From: CAIJXO01 sp964485905
Lineage (GTDB): Bacteria; Patescibacteriota; Minisyncoccia; Phycocordibacterales; GWA1-40-21
Length of the DNA stretch: 45,935 nucleotides
Reading direction: 5' to 3'
Assembly: GCA_964485905.1 (NCBI GenBank)
Contig: CAZAJY010000003.1
Location: forward strand, 1-45,935
Notes under the pieces: model-generated
Told to the model about the DNA's origin: nothing
Seen by the model: only the letters and a program-made list of their open reading frames with translations
Databases searched by the model: none
Made by a program: the position numbers and the translations under genes
Shown here: positions 15,496 through 24,254 of the stretch, in pieces
Numbering within the stretch: position 1 is the first letter of the stretch
Layout: each line of letters opens with the position of its first letter

Positions 15496-15530
15496 TTAAA
15501 AAACCGGAGCTTGAAAGGCCGGTTTTTTAA
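15496..15530 (+). terminator. Rho-independent terminator after the DUF378 gene
   Basis: A 12-bp stem (TTAAAAAACCGG / CCGGTTTTTTAA) has an 11-nt loop and a T6 run in the descending arm. It lies 22 bp after the stop and is symmetric enough to work in both directions. Confidence 0.8.
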
Positions 15531-15554
15531 ATGGTGGGCAAATGATAAAATATT

Positions 15555-15563
15555 TGCTATTAT
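15555..15563 (+). promoter_or_regulatory. trpS extended -10, predicted leaderless
   Basis: TGC-TATTAT (hexamer 15558-15563) ends 6 nt before the trpS ATG at 15570. Confidence 0.5.
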
Positions 15564-15569
15564 ATTCCT

Positions 15570-16556
15570 ATGTCTAATTCAAAAAAGATTTTATTGTCGG
15601 GAGTGAAGCCAACGGGCCGAGTGCATATCGGTAATTATTTTGGCGCGATGAAGCAGTTCGTGGAAATGCAAAATGATTATGACAGTTATATTTTTATTGC
15701 CGACTATCATGGTCTAACTACCGTGCAGGATGCAGAAATAATGAAGCAGGGGATTATCGATGTTGCCCTTGATTATTTGGCCATTGGCCTAGATCCTAAA
15801 AAAGTCGTTTTATTTAAACAATCGGATGTGCCACAAGTACATGAGCTGAACTGGATTTTTAATTGTATTACCACCATGCCATATTTAATGCGCGCGCATG
15901 CTTATAAAGATGCCGAAGCAAAAAATAAAGAAATCAATGTCGGGCTTTTTGATTATCCTTTATTGATGGCGGCTGATATTCTTTTGCCTGATGCCGATGT
16001 TGTCCCTGTAGGTCAAGATCAAAAACAACATGTGGAATATGCTAGAGATACAGCACAGAAATTTAATAATGTATTCAAATCAGAAATTTTTAAACTGCCA
16101 GAACCTTTAATTTTAAAAAATGTGGAAACAGTGCCAGGCACCGATGGACAGAAAATGAGTAAAAGTCATAATAATGTTATTCCACTTTTCGCGACCCAAG
16201 AAGAAATTAAAAAAGCCGTGATGAGTATTCCGACTGATTCTAAAGGGGTGGACGAGCCAAAAGATCCGGAGACTAATAATATCTTTGCTATCCATAAATT
16301 GCTCTTAAATGAAGCCGAAAAAGAGGCTTTGGCCGAGAGATATAAAAAGGGTGGTATGGGTTATAAAGAGGCTAAAGAAGGCCTTGTAGAGGCCCTAGAA
16401 GCCTTTATTAAGCCAATGAGAGAGCGTCGGGCTCGATTAGCGGATGATTTGGAGACCGTTTTTGACATCCTTAAAGAAGGTGGCAAAAGGGCCTCAATGC
16501 GCGCCGAAAAGAAAATGGAAGCTGTAAGAAAAGCGGTTGGAGTAGAGATTTATTAA
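15570..16556 (+). CDS. trpS: Tryptophanyl-tRNA synthetase
   Basis: This 328-aa class I synthetase charges tRNA-Trp. The HIGH-type motif is seen in SGVKPTGRVHIGNYFGAM, and the KMSKS loop in TDGQKMSKSHNNVIPLF. PVGQDQKQHVEYARDTAQKF is the typical Trp/Tyr-binding segment. Length is normal. It starts directly at a predicted +1 and is followed 19 bp later by aspS. Confidence 0.96.
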   Translation: MSNSKKILLSGVKPTGRVHIGNYFGAMKQFVEMQNDYDSYIFIADYHGLTTVQDAEIMKQGIIDVALDYLAIGLDPKKVVLFKQSDVPQVHELNWIFNCITTMPYLMRAHAYKDAEAKNKEINVGLFDYPLLMAADILLPDADVVPVGQDQKQHVEYARDTAQKFNNVFKSEIFKLPEPLILKNVETVPGTDGQKMSKSHNNVIPLFATQEEIKKAVMSIPTDSKGVDEPKDPETNNIFAIHKLLLNEAEKEALAERYKKGGMGYKEAKEGLVEALEAFIKPMRERRARLADDLETVFDILKEGGKRASMRAEKKMEAVRKAVGVEIY

Positions 16557-16575
16557 AATTTTTCATATTAAAGAT

Positions 16576-17982
16576 ATGCAACGAACATATATAAAAGATT
16601 TGGGGGGTAAAATAGGGGAGGAAGTGATGATAAAAGGATGGGTAAATATTAGAAGGGATCAAGGAAAAATGATTTTCTTGGATTTTCGTGATATGACCGG
16701 AATTGTTCAGGGTGTTATTTTACCAAACGCAAAAGAAGCACATGAAATTGGTGAAAAATTGAGATCAGAATGGGTAGTAGAAATAAATGGAAAAATAAAT
16801 AAAAGACCAGATAAAAATATTCAGAAAGATAAATTAAATGGTGAAATTGAATTAGAGATTCTAAAAATTAATATTTTAAACGAAGCATTAACTTCACCAA
16901 TCGATATTCGAGGTGATGGTTATGATATTAGTGAAGATGTTCGTCTTACAAATAGATATTTGGATTTACGTCGACCACGTTTGCAAAAAAATATTAGGAA
17001 CAGAAGCAAAGTAATGACTTATGTTCGTAATTTTTTTACAAAAGAAGGTTTTACTGAAATTGAAACACCAACAATGACAATTGCAACGGCTGAAGGATCC
17101 AGAGACTTTCTAATACCATCTAGGCTAGAAAGAGGTGCTTTTTATGCCCTACCACAATCACCACAACAGTATAAACAATTATTGATGGCGGCTGGTATGG
17201 AAAAATATTTTCAGTTTGCCAGATGTTATCGTGATGAAGATACTCGTGGAGATCGGCAACCAGAATTTACCCAAATGGACTTAGAAATGAGTTTCGTAAA
17301 TAGAGAAGATGTTATGGAAGTAAATGAAAGGGCTTTAATTTCATTAGTTAAGGAATTTTATCCCCATAAAAAAATTCAACAAATACCTTTTCCGCGTTTA
17401 ACTTATGAAGAAGCAATGAAAAAATATGGTTCGGATAAACCAGATATCAGAGAAGATAAGACAGACAAAGATCTTTTAGCTTTTTGTTGGGTAATAGATT
17501 TTCCATTTTTTGAAAAAGACGATAAGGGTGGATGGACTTTTTCTCATAATCCTTTCTCTGCCCCAACACCAGAATGTATGCCAGACCTAATAAATAAAAA
17601 AAATATAGGAGAAATTATAACAACTCAATATGATATTGCTTTGAATGGATCAGAAATTGGTGGGGGAAGTATTAGAAATCATAAACCAGAAGCCCTAAGA
17701 AAGGCTCTGGAGATAATGGGTTTTCCAGATGAAAAAATAGAAAAAGAATATGGCCATATGTTAAAATCATTCTCTTTTGGTATTCCACCACACGGTGGTA
17801 TTGCTTGGGGCTTTGATCGCTTAATGATGCTTTTAGAAAATGAACCAAATATTCGTGAGGTAATTGCTTTTGCTAAAACTGGTGAGGGCCGTGATTTAAT
17901 GATCGGGGCTCCAGCTAAAGTCCCTCCTGAACAATTACTTGAGCTTGGAATTAATGTAATAAAGAAGGAGGATAAAAAATAA
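16576..17982 (+). CDS. aspS: Aspartyl-tRNA synthetase lacking the GAD insertion
   Basis: The protein has the N-terminal OB anticodon-binding domain (IKGWVNIRRDQGKMIFLDFRD) and class II motif 2 (YRDEDTRGDRQPEFTQMDLE). Motif 3 is GGIAWGFDRLMMLL. Bacterial AspRS normally carries a GAD domain of about 100 aa between motifs 2 and 3. Here KYGSDKPDIREDKTDKDLL runs straight into FCWVIDFPFFEKD, so the domain is absent and the protein is 468 aa instead of about 590. It keeps bacterial features such as NGSEIGGGSIRNH. It may charge both tRNA-Asp and tRNA-Asn, which cannot be told from sequence alone. Confidence 0.94.
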   Translation: MQRTYIKDLGGKIGEEVMIKGWVNIRRDQGKMIFLDFRDMTGIVQGVILPNAKEAHEIGEKLRSEWVVEINGKINKRPDKNIQKDKLNGEIELEILKINILNEALTSPIDIRGDGYDISEDVRLTNRYLDLRRPRLQKNIRNRSKVMTYVRNFFTKEGFTEIETPTMTIATAEGSRDFLIPSRLERGAFYALPQSPQQYKQLLMAAGMEKYFQFARCYRDEDTRGDRQPEFTQMDLEMSFVNREDVMEVNERALISLVKEFYPHKKIQQIPFPRLTYEEAMKKYGSDKPDIREDKTDKDLLAFCWVIDFPFFEKDDKGGWTFSHNPFSAPTPECMPDLINKKNIGEIITTQYDIALNGSEIGGGSIRNHKPEALRKALEIMGFPDEKIEKEYGHMLKSFSFGIPPHGGIAWGFDRLMMLLENEPNIREVIAFAKTGEGRDLMIGAPAKVPPEQLLELGINVIKKEDKK

Positions 17983-18714
17983 ATGTCTGAAGCTACTTTT
18001 CAAATTAAAACCGAAATATTTGAGGGTCCGTTGGACTTGCTATTAAATTTGATTGAAAAGAAAAAACTTTTCATTAACGATATTGCTTTGGCCAAAGTGG
18101 CTGATGATTATATTGCTTATTTACAACAACAGGAACAATTTCCTATTGCTGACAGCGCCGATTTTTTGGTCATTGCCTCCACTTTATTATTAATCAAATC
18201 TCGATCATTATTACCCAATTTGAACCTGACGGAAGAAGAGGAACAAAGCGTCAGTGATTTGGAAAGACGATTAAAAATCTATCAACGAATTAAAGAATTG
18301 AGTTTACATATCAAAAATCTTTTCGGCAAAGAAATTATTTTTGCGCCGGAACCGCGAAAAGCGATACCAGTTTTCTCACCAGACCAGACTATGACTAAAG
18401 AAAATTTACTGAATGCTATTTTGACAGTTATCAAAGCTCTGCCAAAGGTAGAAAATATTCCTAAAGCGATTGTAAAAAAAGTCATTAGTCTAGAAGAAAT
18501 GATCGGTAATTTAACCGAGCGAATTAAATCTAGTCTTAAATTAAGCTTCCGCGAATTTGCCAAAGTTGGCAAAGAAGAGCGAGTCAATGTTATAATAAGC
18601 TTTCTCGCGATGCTAGAATTGGTCAAGCAGGGGATTGTGAATGTCAAACAAAACAACGAATTTGATGATATAGAAATGGAAACCCAACAAGCCGGTTTAC
18701 CACATTATAATTAA
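17983..18714 (+). CDS. scpA: Segregation and condensation protein A
   Basis: This 243-aa kleisin links the two SMC heads in condensin. The N-terminal FEGPLDLLLNLIEKKKLFIND and IASTLLLIKSRSLLP are diagnostic, and the C-terminal winged helix (ISFLAMLELVKQGIVNVKQ) is intact. It begins immediately after the aspS stop. A GGAGG 12-13 nt upstream lies in the aspS Lys/Glu codons and may be coincidental. scpB follows after 3 bp, and smc is at 38387-40657. Confidence 0.95.
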   Translation: MSEATFQIKTEIFEGPLDLLLNLIEKKKLFINDIALAKVADDYIAYLQQQEQFPIADSADFLVIASTLLLIKSRSLLPNLNLTEEEEQSVSDLERRLKIYQRIKELSLHIKNLFGKEIIFAPEPRKAIPVFSPDQTMTKENLLNAILTVIKALPKVENIPKAIVKKVISLEEMIGNLTERIKSSLKLSFREFAKVGKEERVNVIISFLAMLELVKQGIVNVKQNNEFDDIEMETQQAGLPHYN

Positions 18715-18717
18715 AAA

Positions 18718-19269
18718 ATGAACGAATCAGATATAAGTAAAGAAATAGAAGCCGTGCTTTTTTGGAAAGGGGAGCCACAGTCAATTAAAAAATTGGCAAC
18801 TTCTTTAGGTAAAACGGAGGAAGAAATTTTAACTGGATTGGAAATCTTAAAAGAAAAGATAAGAGATCGTGGAATAGAATTAATCTACAAGGATGACGAA
18901 ATAATGTTAGGCACCGCCGCGAATCTCTCGTCATTAATTGAACGATTAACCAGAGAAGAACTAGTGAGAGATTTGGGTCGGGCTGGTCTGGAAACCATTT
19001 CCATTATTGCCTATAAAGGACCGATTTCCCGCGCTGAAATCGATTATATTCGAGGAGTTCAGTCCACCTTTATACTAAGAAATTTACAGATCAGGGGTTT
19101 AGTGGAAAGAATTGATAATGAAAAAGATCGCCGCAGTTTTCTCTACCGACCAACTTTTGAATTATTACAATTCCTTGGTGTCTCAAAAATCGAAGATTTA
19201 CCAGAATATGAAAAAGTCAAAGCCGAATTCACTGAACAAATAACGAATGAACCCCCTGAAGAACAATAA
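18718..19269 (+). CDS. scpB: Segregation and condensation protein B
   Basis: This 183-aa protein contains two winged-helix domains. IEAVLFWKGEPQSIKKLAT is the N-terminal signature, and GLETISIIAYKGPISRAEID with IRGVQS is the central ScpB motif. It dimerises and binds ScpA. The 3' end overlaps the D-Ala-D-Ala carboxypeptidase gene by 23 bp, which suggests translational coupling. Confidence 0.95.
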   Translation: MNESDISKEIEAVLFWKGEPQSIKKLATSLGKTEEEILTGLEILKEKIRDRGIELIYKDDEIMLGTAANLSSLIERLTREELVRDLGRAGLETISIIAYKGPISRAEIDYIRGVQSTFILRNLQIRGLVERIDNEKDRRSFLYRPTFELLQFLGVSKIEDLPEYEKVKAEFTEQITNEPPEEQ

Positions 19270-20215
19270 AAATAAAATACTGGCTTGTTTAACAGTCATC
19301 ATTTTATTCCTGCTAGTCGGGGGATTATTTTTTTTCATTAGTCTAAAAAATCGAGAACGAACCAAAAAACTCAGGCAAGCCGTCATTGAAAGACAGCGAG
19401 TTCAGGACTTGGCAGAAAGATTCAATAATATTTATTTGGATACCACGGCCACCTCCAGTCCACTAACCAGTAAATCATACTTAACCATGATTATGACCGG
19501 TGACGGAGATGAAAAAATCTTAAATCAAAAAAATCCCGATCTGGTTTGGCCCATCGCCAGTGTCACAAAATTAATGACGGCCATTATTATTTTAGAAAAT
19601 GTTGATTTAGAAATGCCAGTTACCGCCACCCTAGATTATATCGGCCAAGAGGAGAGTTTTTTCGTCTTGAAGACTGATAAAAAATACCGCGTAAAAGATT
19701 TACTCGCTAATGCTTTAATCGCTTCGGACAATGATTCGGCCCGTCTCTTGTCCAGCACCTTAGGAAAAAATAATTTTGTGGCCAAGATGAATCAAAGAGC
19801 ACGGGAATTAGACCTGACTCAAACGCATTTTTTTAATGTCACCGGCTTAGATCCTATAGCCTCATCTTCTGACGAATTAAATGTTTCCACAGCTACTGAT
19901 TTAGCTAATCTCTTAATCTTTATCCAAAAAACTTATCCCGAAATCCTTAAAATTACAACTCAGACTGAATATAATTTTTGTGAGACTGAGAATTCCTGCC
20001 AAATTGTAAATAACACAAATAAATTATTAAACAATAAAGATTTTCAACTTAAAATTCTTGGAGGAAAAACTGGTTATACCGATTTGGCTGGCAAAAATCT
20101 AGTCTTGGTAACGGACATCTTAAATGATATAGTATTAGTAAATATTGTCTTGGGTTCCAATGACAATTTTGTCGATACGCTATCGCTTATTAATCAAATT
20201 AAAGTGCAAGATTAG
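19247..20215 (+). CDS. D-alanyl-D-alanine carboxypeptidase (serine type, PBP5/DacF-like)
   Basis: This 322-aa protein is anchored by an N-terminal membrane helix (residues about 11-33). All three penicillin-binding motifs are present: S105-V-T-K108, S160-D-N162 and K274-T-G276. Peptidase S11 enzymes trim the terminal D-Ala from peptidoglycan stem peptides outside the membrane. No C-terminal amphipathic anchor is seen, as the N-terminal helix does that job. It leads into mraY and the other envelope genes. Confidence 0.9.
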   Translation: MNPLKNNKNKILACLTVIILFLLVGGLFFFISLKNRERTKKLRQAVIERQRVQDLAERFNNIYLDTTATSSPLTSKSYLTMIMTGDGDEKILNQKNPDLVWPIASVTKLMTAIIILENVDLEMPVTATLDYIGQEESFFVLKTDKKYRVKDLLANALIASDNDSARLLSSTLGKNNFVAKMNQRARELDLTQTHFFNVTGLDPIASSSDELNVSTATDLANLLIFIQKTYPEILKITTQTEYNFCETENSCQIVNNTNKLLNNKDFQLKILGGKTGYTDLAGKNLVLVTDILNDIVLVNIVLGSNDNFVDTLSLINQIKVQD

Positions 20216-20218
20216 ATT

Positions 20219-21265
20219 ATGGATATATTAAAAATAGTTATTCCCACCACGCTCACTTTCATTATCGGTATATTAATTACACCGTTGGTTAGTAATTATC
20301 TTTATAAAAATAAATTATGGAAAAAGAAAAGTGTCACCGTAGCCACAGATGGTGGAGCCACAACTCTAACTCAAAAGTTGCATAATGATGAGGAAAGAAA
20401 AACTCCTCGCATGGGTGGAATAATTATCTGGGCCAGTGTTTTGATTACGACTTTTCTCTTTTGGCTCGGGGCCATGATTGATGGTCCGGTTTTAAATAAA
20501 TTAAGTTTTCTCAGTCGTAATCAAACGTGGTTGCCAATTTTCACTTTAATTTTGGGGGCGCTGGTCGGTTTAGTTGATGATTATATGAGCGTCACCGAAA
20601 GATATGACCAAAAGGCCGGCGGTCTATCTTCAAAGAAAAGATTACTAGCCGTCTTCTTAATCGCCCTAGTTGGTGCCTGGTGGTTTTATTTTAAATTAGA
20701 AGCAACCGACATTATTATTCCCTTTTTTGGTGTTTGGAATGCCGGTCGGCTCTTCATCTTATTTTTTGTGGTGGTGATGCTGGGAACTTATTCGGGTGGA
20801 GTAATTGACGGTCTAGATGGTTTATCTGGTGGAGTATTTGGTATTATTTTTGGCGCCTATGGTTTAATCGCCCTCTTACAAAATCAAATTGACCTAGCTA
20901 CTCTGTGTTTTGTTTTGGTTGGTGGTCTTTTGGCTTTTCTTTGGTTTAATATTCCGCCCGCCAGATTTTATATGTCCGAAACCGGCACCATGGCTTTGAC
21001 TATTACTTTAGTGGTGGTAGCTTTTCTGACCAAACAAGTTTTAATTCTGCCCATTATCGCTTTTCCTTTGGTGATTTCATCAGGCTCAAGTATTATTCAA
21101 CTTCTCTCAAAAAAATTCCGTCACGGTAAAAAAGTTTTTTTGGTTGCTCCACTCCATCATCATTTCCAAGCTCTGGGTTGGCCTGCTACCAAAGTGGTCA
21201 TGCGCTACTGGGTCGCTGGTCTAATTTGTGCCAGTATTGGAATTATTATTACTTTAATTGGATAA
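20219..21265 (+). CDS. mraY: Phospho-N-acetylmuramoyl-pentapeptide transferase
   Basis: This 348-aa polytopic membrane enzyme makes lipid I from UDP-MurNAc-pentapeptide and undecaprenyl phosphate. Conserved pieces are EERKTPRMGGIIIW, LVGLVDDYMSVT (catalytic Asp pair), GVIDGLDGLSGGVF and PLHHHFQALGWPATKVV. About ten membrane helices can be read. The product is handed to MurG (23123-24253). It starts 3 bp after the carboxypeptidase gene. Confidence 0.96.
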   Translation: MDILKIVIPTTLTFIIGILITPLVSNYLYKNKLWKKKSVTVATDGGATTLTQKLHNDEERKTPRMGGIIIWASVLITTFLFWLGAMIDGPVLNKLSFLSRNQTWLPIFTLILGALVGLVDDYMSVTERYDQKAGGLSSKKRLLAVFLIALVGAWWFYFKLEATDIIIPFFGVWNAGRLFILFFVVVMLGTYSGGVIDGLDGLSGGVFGIIFGAYGLIALLQNQIDLATLCFVLVGGLLAFLWFNIPPARFYMSETGTMALTITLVVVAFLTKQVLILPIIAFPLVISSGSSIIQLLSKKFRHGKKVFLVAPLHHHFQALGWPATKVVMRYWVAGLICASIGIIITLIG

Positions 21266-21269
21266 AAAA

Positions 21270-21485
21270 ATGAAAGAAAATATACAAACAGATTTTGATA
21301 ATATTCTTTTTTCTGAAAACAATGATTCTGAAGAATCAAAGGAGATCATCATTGAGACAGAGAGCGTACAAGAGATTAAAAAGATTAAACCTAAGAAGAA
21401 GACACCCGTTGAAACTGATGAGCCTTATTGTGCCCAATGCGATCGTGGTGATTTCTGCTCCGCACATTCCTCCAAAGCTGCATAA
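21270..21485 (+). CDS. Small acidic protein with a C-terminal Cys/His cluster
   Basis: I do not recognise this 71-aa protein. It is acidic and low in complexity over residues 1-45 (DSEESKEIIIETE), then basic (KKIKPKKKTP). It ends with CAQCDRGDFCSAH, a possible small metal site (C-x2-C-x5-C-x2-H). ATG 21270 is preferred over a TTG at 21258 that overlaps mraY. Its place in the tight mraY-ftsW gene row suggests co-expression with envelope synthesis; function unknown. Confidence 0.55.
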   Translation: MKENIQTDFDNILFSENNDSEESKEIIIETESVQEIKKIKPKKKTPVETDEPYCAQCDRGDFCSAHSSKAA

Positions 21486-21491
21486 ATAAAT

Positions 21492-22013
21492 ATGAAAGAA
21501 ATAAAAATTTTAATTGCCAAAAGAAGAAATAAACAAATCAGAGAAGTTTTCGATAAAACCTGGCTTGCTACTTATCCTAATAAAAAATATGGAATTACTG
21601 TTGATGATATAAAAGATCATATAGAAAAAAGGCACAAAAAAATAAAAAAGAGTAAAAAAGATAATATAAAAAATTCTCCAAAAGAGCAGATTTTATTAAT
21701 AGCAAAAGAGGGGACTAAAGTCGTGGGAGCTTGCCGAATAATTCTTAAAGAAGATAGAAACCAATTGCAAGCAATATATGTCTTACCAGAATATCAAGGT
21801 AAAGGAATAGGTACCATGTTTTGGCACGAAGTACAAAAATATGCTGATCCTATAAAAGATTTTTACGTAGAATTGGCCGTTTATAACAAAAATGCCTTAA
21901 ATTTTTATAAAAAACTTGGATTTATAGATACTAAACGTAGAATCAAAAACGAACGACTTCGAATGAAAAGTGGTAATATTATTCCAGAAATGGAGATGAT
22001 TTTTAAAAAATAA
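21492..22013 (+). CDS. GNAT family N-acetyltransferase
   Basis: This 173-aa protein has an acetyl-CoA-binding motif A of the GNAT fold (LQAIYVLPEYQGKGIGTMFW) and a motif B with YNKNALNFYKKLGF. The N-terminal half has a Lys-rich insertion (KRHKKIKKSKKDNIKNS). The substrate is unknown. Being inside the mraY-ftsW-murG row, it could act on a cell-wall precursor, but this is only positional inference. The start follows AAATAAAT with no Shine-Dalgarno. Confidence 0.85.
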   Translation: MKEIKILIAKRRNKQIREVFDKTWLATYPNKKYGITVDDIKDHIEKRHKKIKKSKKDNIKNSPKEQILLIAKEGTKVVGACRIILKEDRNQLQAIYVLPEYQGKGIGTMFWHEVQKYADPIKDFYVELAVYNKNALNFYKKLGFIDTKRRIKNERLRMKSGNIIPEMEMIFKK

Positions 22014-22020
22014 AAAAATT

Positions 22021-23118
22021 ATGCCGAAGAAAGTTGATAAAATATTCTTAATTTCTTTTTTGGCCTTGTTGATTTGCGGTTTTTTGGTCTTCATTTCCGC
22101 CTCCCTAGGTATTTATGCCCGTGATAATGCCAAATTTACCTCTATTATTTTTAATCAAACTTTTCTAGGATTATTCATGGGCTTGATTGCCTGTTTTATT
22201 GCTTCTAGAATAAATTATAAAATCTGGCGAAAATTTTCTTTTTATATTTTTCTTCTTTCTGTTTTAACTTCACTTTTAGTCTTTGTCCCTGGTGTTGGTA
22301 TAAGTCATGGTGGCGCGAGTCGCTGGATTTATATTTTTGGAGTTTCTTTTCAACCACTAGAATTCTTAAAAATTGGTTTTATTATTTATTTTGCTTCTTG
22401 GATATCAGGAATGAAAGATAAGATTAGAACTTTTAAATATGGATTATTACCTTTCTTAGTTTTAACTGGTATTATTGGAGCTATTTTACTTAAACAACCA
22501 GACACTGATTCTTTCATCATTATTTTTATTGTTGGTCTTGCAATGTTTATTATTGGCGGGGGAAAATGGCGTCATTTATTTTTAATTATAATATTAAGTT
22601 TAATTGGCATCTCAGCTTTATTTCTTATTAGACCATATCTCTTAGATCGATTAGCTACTTTTATACATCCAGATCAAAATGCTCTTACTTCTAGTTATCA
22701 AATTCAACAATCACTTATTGCCGTCGGTTCCGGTGAGATTTTTGGACGTGGTTTCGGCCAAAGTATTCAAAAATTTAAATTTTTACCAGAATCAATAGGT
22801 GACTCTATTTTTCCAATTGCTGCTGAAGAATTCGGCTTTATTGGTAGTGTATTTATTATATTTTTATTTATCTTCTTTATGTCACGAGGTTTAAGGATTG
22901 CTAATCAGGCACCAGATGTTCTTAGTAGACTTTTGGTCATTGGAATTGTTATACTTATCACTATCCAATCTTTTTTGAATATTGCTTCAATGATTGGAGT
23001 TCTGCCATTATCTGGTTCCCCTCTAATATTCTTTAGTCAGGGAGGAACTGCTTTATTCTTTACTTTAATTGAAATCGGGATAATTATAAATGTATCCCGT
23101 TTTAAAAAAATTAATTAA
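22021..23118 (+). CDS. ftsW: FtsW/RodA-type peptidoglycan polymerase (SEDS family)
   Basis: This 365-aa protein has about ten membrane helices. SEDS motifs are visible: GGASRWIYIFGVSFQPLEFLK, LKQPDTDSFIIIF, the QQSLIAVGSGEIFGRGFGQS loop, FPIAAEEFGFIG and MIGVLPLSGSPLIFFSQGGT. SEDS proteins polymerise lipid II, with FtsW acting at the septum. Placement between mraY and murG matches the dcw cluster and favours FtsW over RodA. Confidence 0.9.
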   Translation: MPKKVDKIFLISFLALLICGFLVFISASLGIYARDNAKFTSIIFNQTFLGLFMGLIACFIASRINYKIWRKFSFYIFLLSVLTSLLVFVPGVGISHGGASRWIYIFGVSFQPLEFLKIGFIIYFASWISGMKDKIRTFKYGLLPFLVLTGIIGAILLKQPDTDSFIIIFIVGLAMFIIGGGKWRHLFLIIILSLIGISALFLIRPYLLDRLATFIHPDQNALTSSYQIQQSLIAVGSGEIFGRGFGQSIQKFKFLPESIGDSIFPIAAEEFGFIGSVFIIFLFIFFMSRGLRIANQAPDVLSRLLVIGIVILITIQSFLNIASMIGVLPLSGSPLIFFSQGGTALFFTLIEIGIIINVSRFKKIN

Positions 23119-23122
23119 ACAT

Positions 23123-24253
23123 ATGAAAATATTATTTACCGGTGGGGGATCAGGTGGACACTTTTATCCACTTATTGCCGTAGCTGAATCAATTAATAAG
23201 ATTTCTAAGGCAGAGAATTTAATTCTACCTCAGTTATTTTTTATGTCTGATAATCCATATGATGCAGAAGCATTAGTAGAAAATGACATTACTTTTATTC
23301 CAATTTGGGCTGGAAAAGTTAGACGTTATGCTTCAATTTTAAATGTTCTAGATATCTTTAAAACATTCTTTGGTATTCTTGGTGCCTGCAAAAAAGTCTT
23401 CAGTCTGTATCCAGATATTATTTTTAGCAAAGGAGCTTATGCCAGTTTCCCAGTACTTGTTGCTGCCAAGTTTTTCCGTATTCCAGTGATCATTCATGAA
23501 AGTGATAGTGTTCCTGGTAAAACCAATCTCTGGGCTGGAAAATTTGCTCAAAAAATTGCCCTATCTTATCCAGAGACTGCTAAATATTTTCCTGATCAAA
23601 CTAAAATCGCTTTTACGGGAAATCCATTACGACAAGCGGTTTTAAATATTAATAAAACGGGAGCTCATGAATATTTGAAATTAGAAAAAAGTATACCAAC
23701 AATTTTAGTTATTGGTGGATCTTTAGGCGCTCAAATTATTAATGAAAGAATTCTAGATGCTTTACCAAATTTAATACAAAATTATCAAATACTGCATCAA
23801 ACTGGAAAAAATAATGTAACTGAAGTCTCCCAAACAGCAGAAATAATTATTGGTACTAACCCAAATAAAAATCGTTATCGTATTTTTGATTATTTAAATG
23901 ATATGAATATTACAATGGCTGCTGGTGCTGCTGATCTGATTATTAGCCGAGCCGGTTCTTCTATCTTTGAAATTGCCGCTTGGGGCATACCAAGTATTGT
24001 TATTCCAATTACTGAATCAAATGGCAATCATCAAAGAATTAATGCTTATACTTATGCTCGTAGTGGTGCGGCTTCGGTTATTGAAGAATCTAATCTAACA
24101 ACCAATATTTTAATTGGAGAGATTGATAGGATTTTAAATAATAAAGAATTGCGAGAAAAAATGTCTGTAGCAGCCAAAAATTTTGCTGAGCCTGAAGCGG
24201 CTGATAAAATCGCTAGGGAATTAATCAATATCGCCCTGACCCACGAACAATAG
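23123..24253 (+). CDS. murG: UDP-GlcNAc:lipid I GlcNAc transferase
   Basis: This 376-aa GT-B enzyme converts lipid I to lipid II at the inner face of the membrane. It starts KILFTGGGSGGHFYPLIAVA (the first G loop) and has IPVIIHESDSVPGKTN, VIGGSLGAQIINERI and a UDP-GlcNAc-binding SRAGSSIFEIAAWGIPSIVI. ATG 23123 is chosen because it sits just before the conserved MKILFTGGG; the ATG at 23090 would overlap ftsW by 29 bp. Confidence 0.96.
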   Translation: MKILFTGGGSGGHFYPLIAVAESINKISKAENLILPQLFFMSDNPYDAEALVENDITFIPIWAGKVRRYASILNVLDIFKTFFGILGACKKVFSLYPDIIFSKGAYASFPVLVAAKFFRIPVIIHESDSVPGKTNLWAGKFAQKIALSYPETAKYFPDQTKIAFTGNPLRQAVLNINKTGAHEYLKLEKSIPTILVIGGSLGAQIINERILDALPNLIQNYQILHQTGKNNVTEVSQTAEIIIGTNPNKNRYRIFDYLNDMNITMAAGAADLIISRAGSSIFEIAAWGIPSIVIPITESNGNHQRINAYTYARSGAASVIEESNLTTNILIGEIDRILNNKELREKMSVAAKNFAEPEAADKIARELINIALTHEQ

Positions 24254-24254
24254 A

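Noticed and set aside
17962..17975. GGAGG upstream of scpA as a true Shine-Dalgarno
   Set aside because: It lies 12-13 nt from the ATG and coincides with Lys-Glu-Asp codons of the aspS C-terminus, so it is probably accidental, though weak use cannot be excluded.
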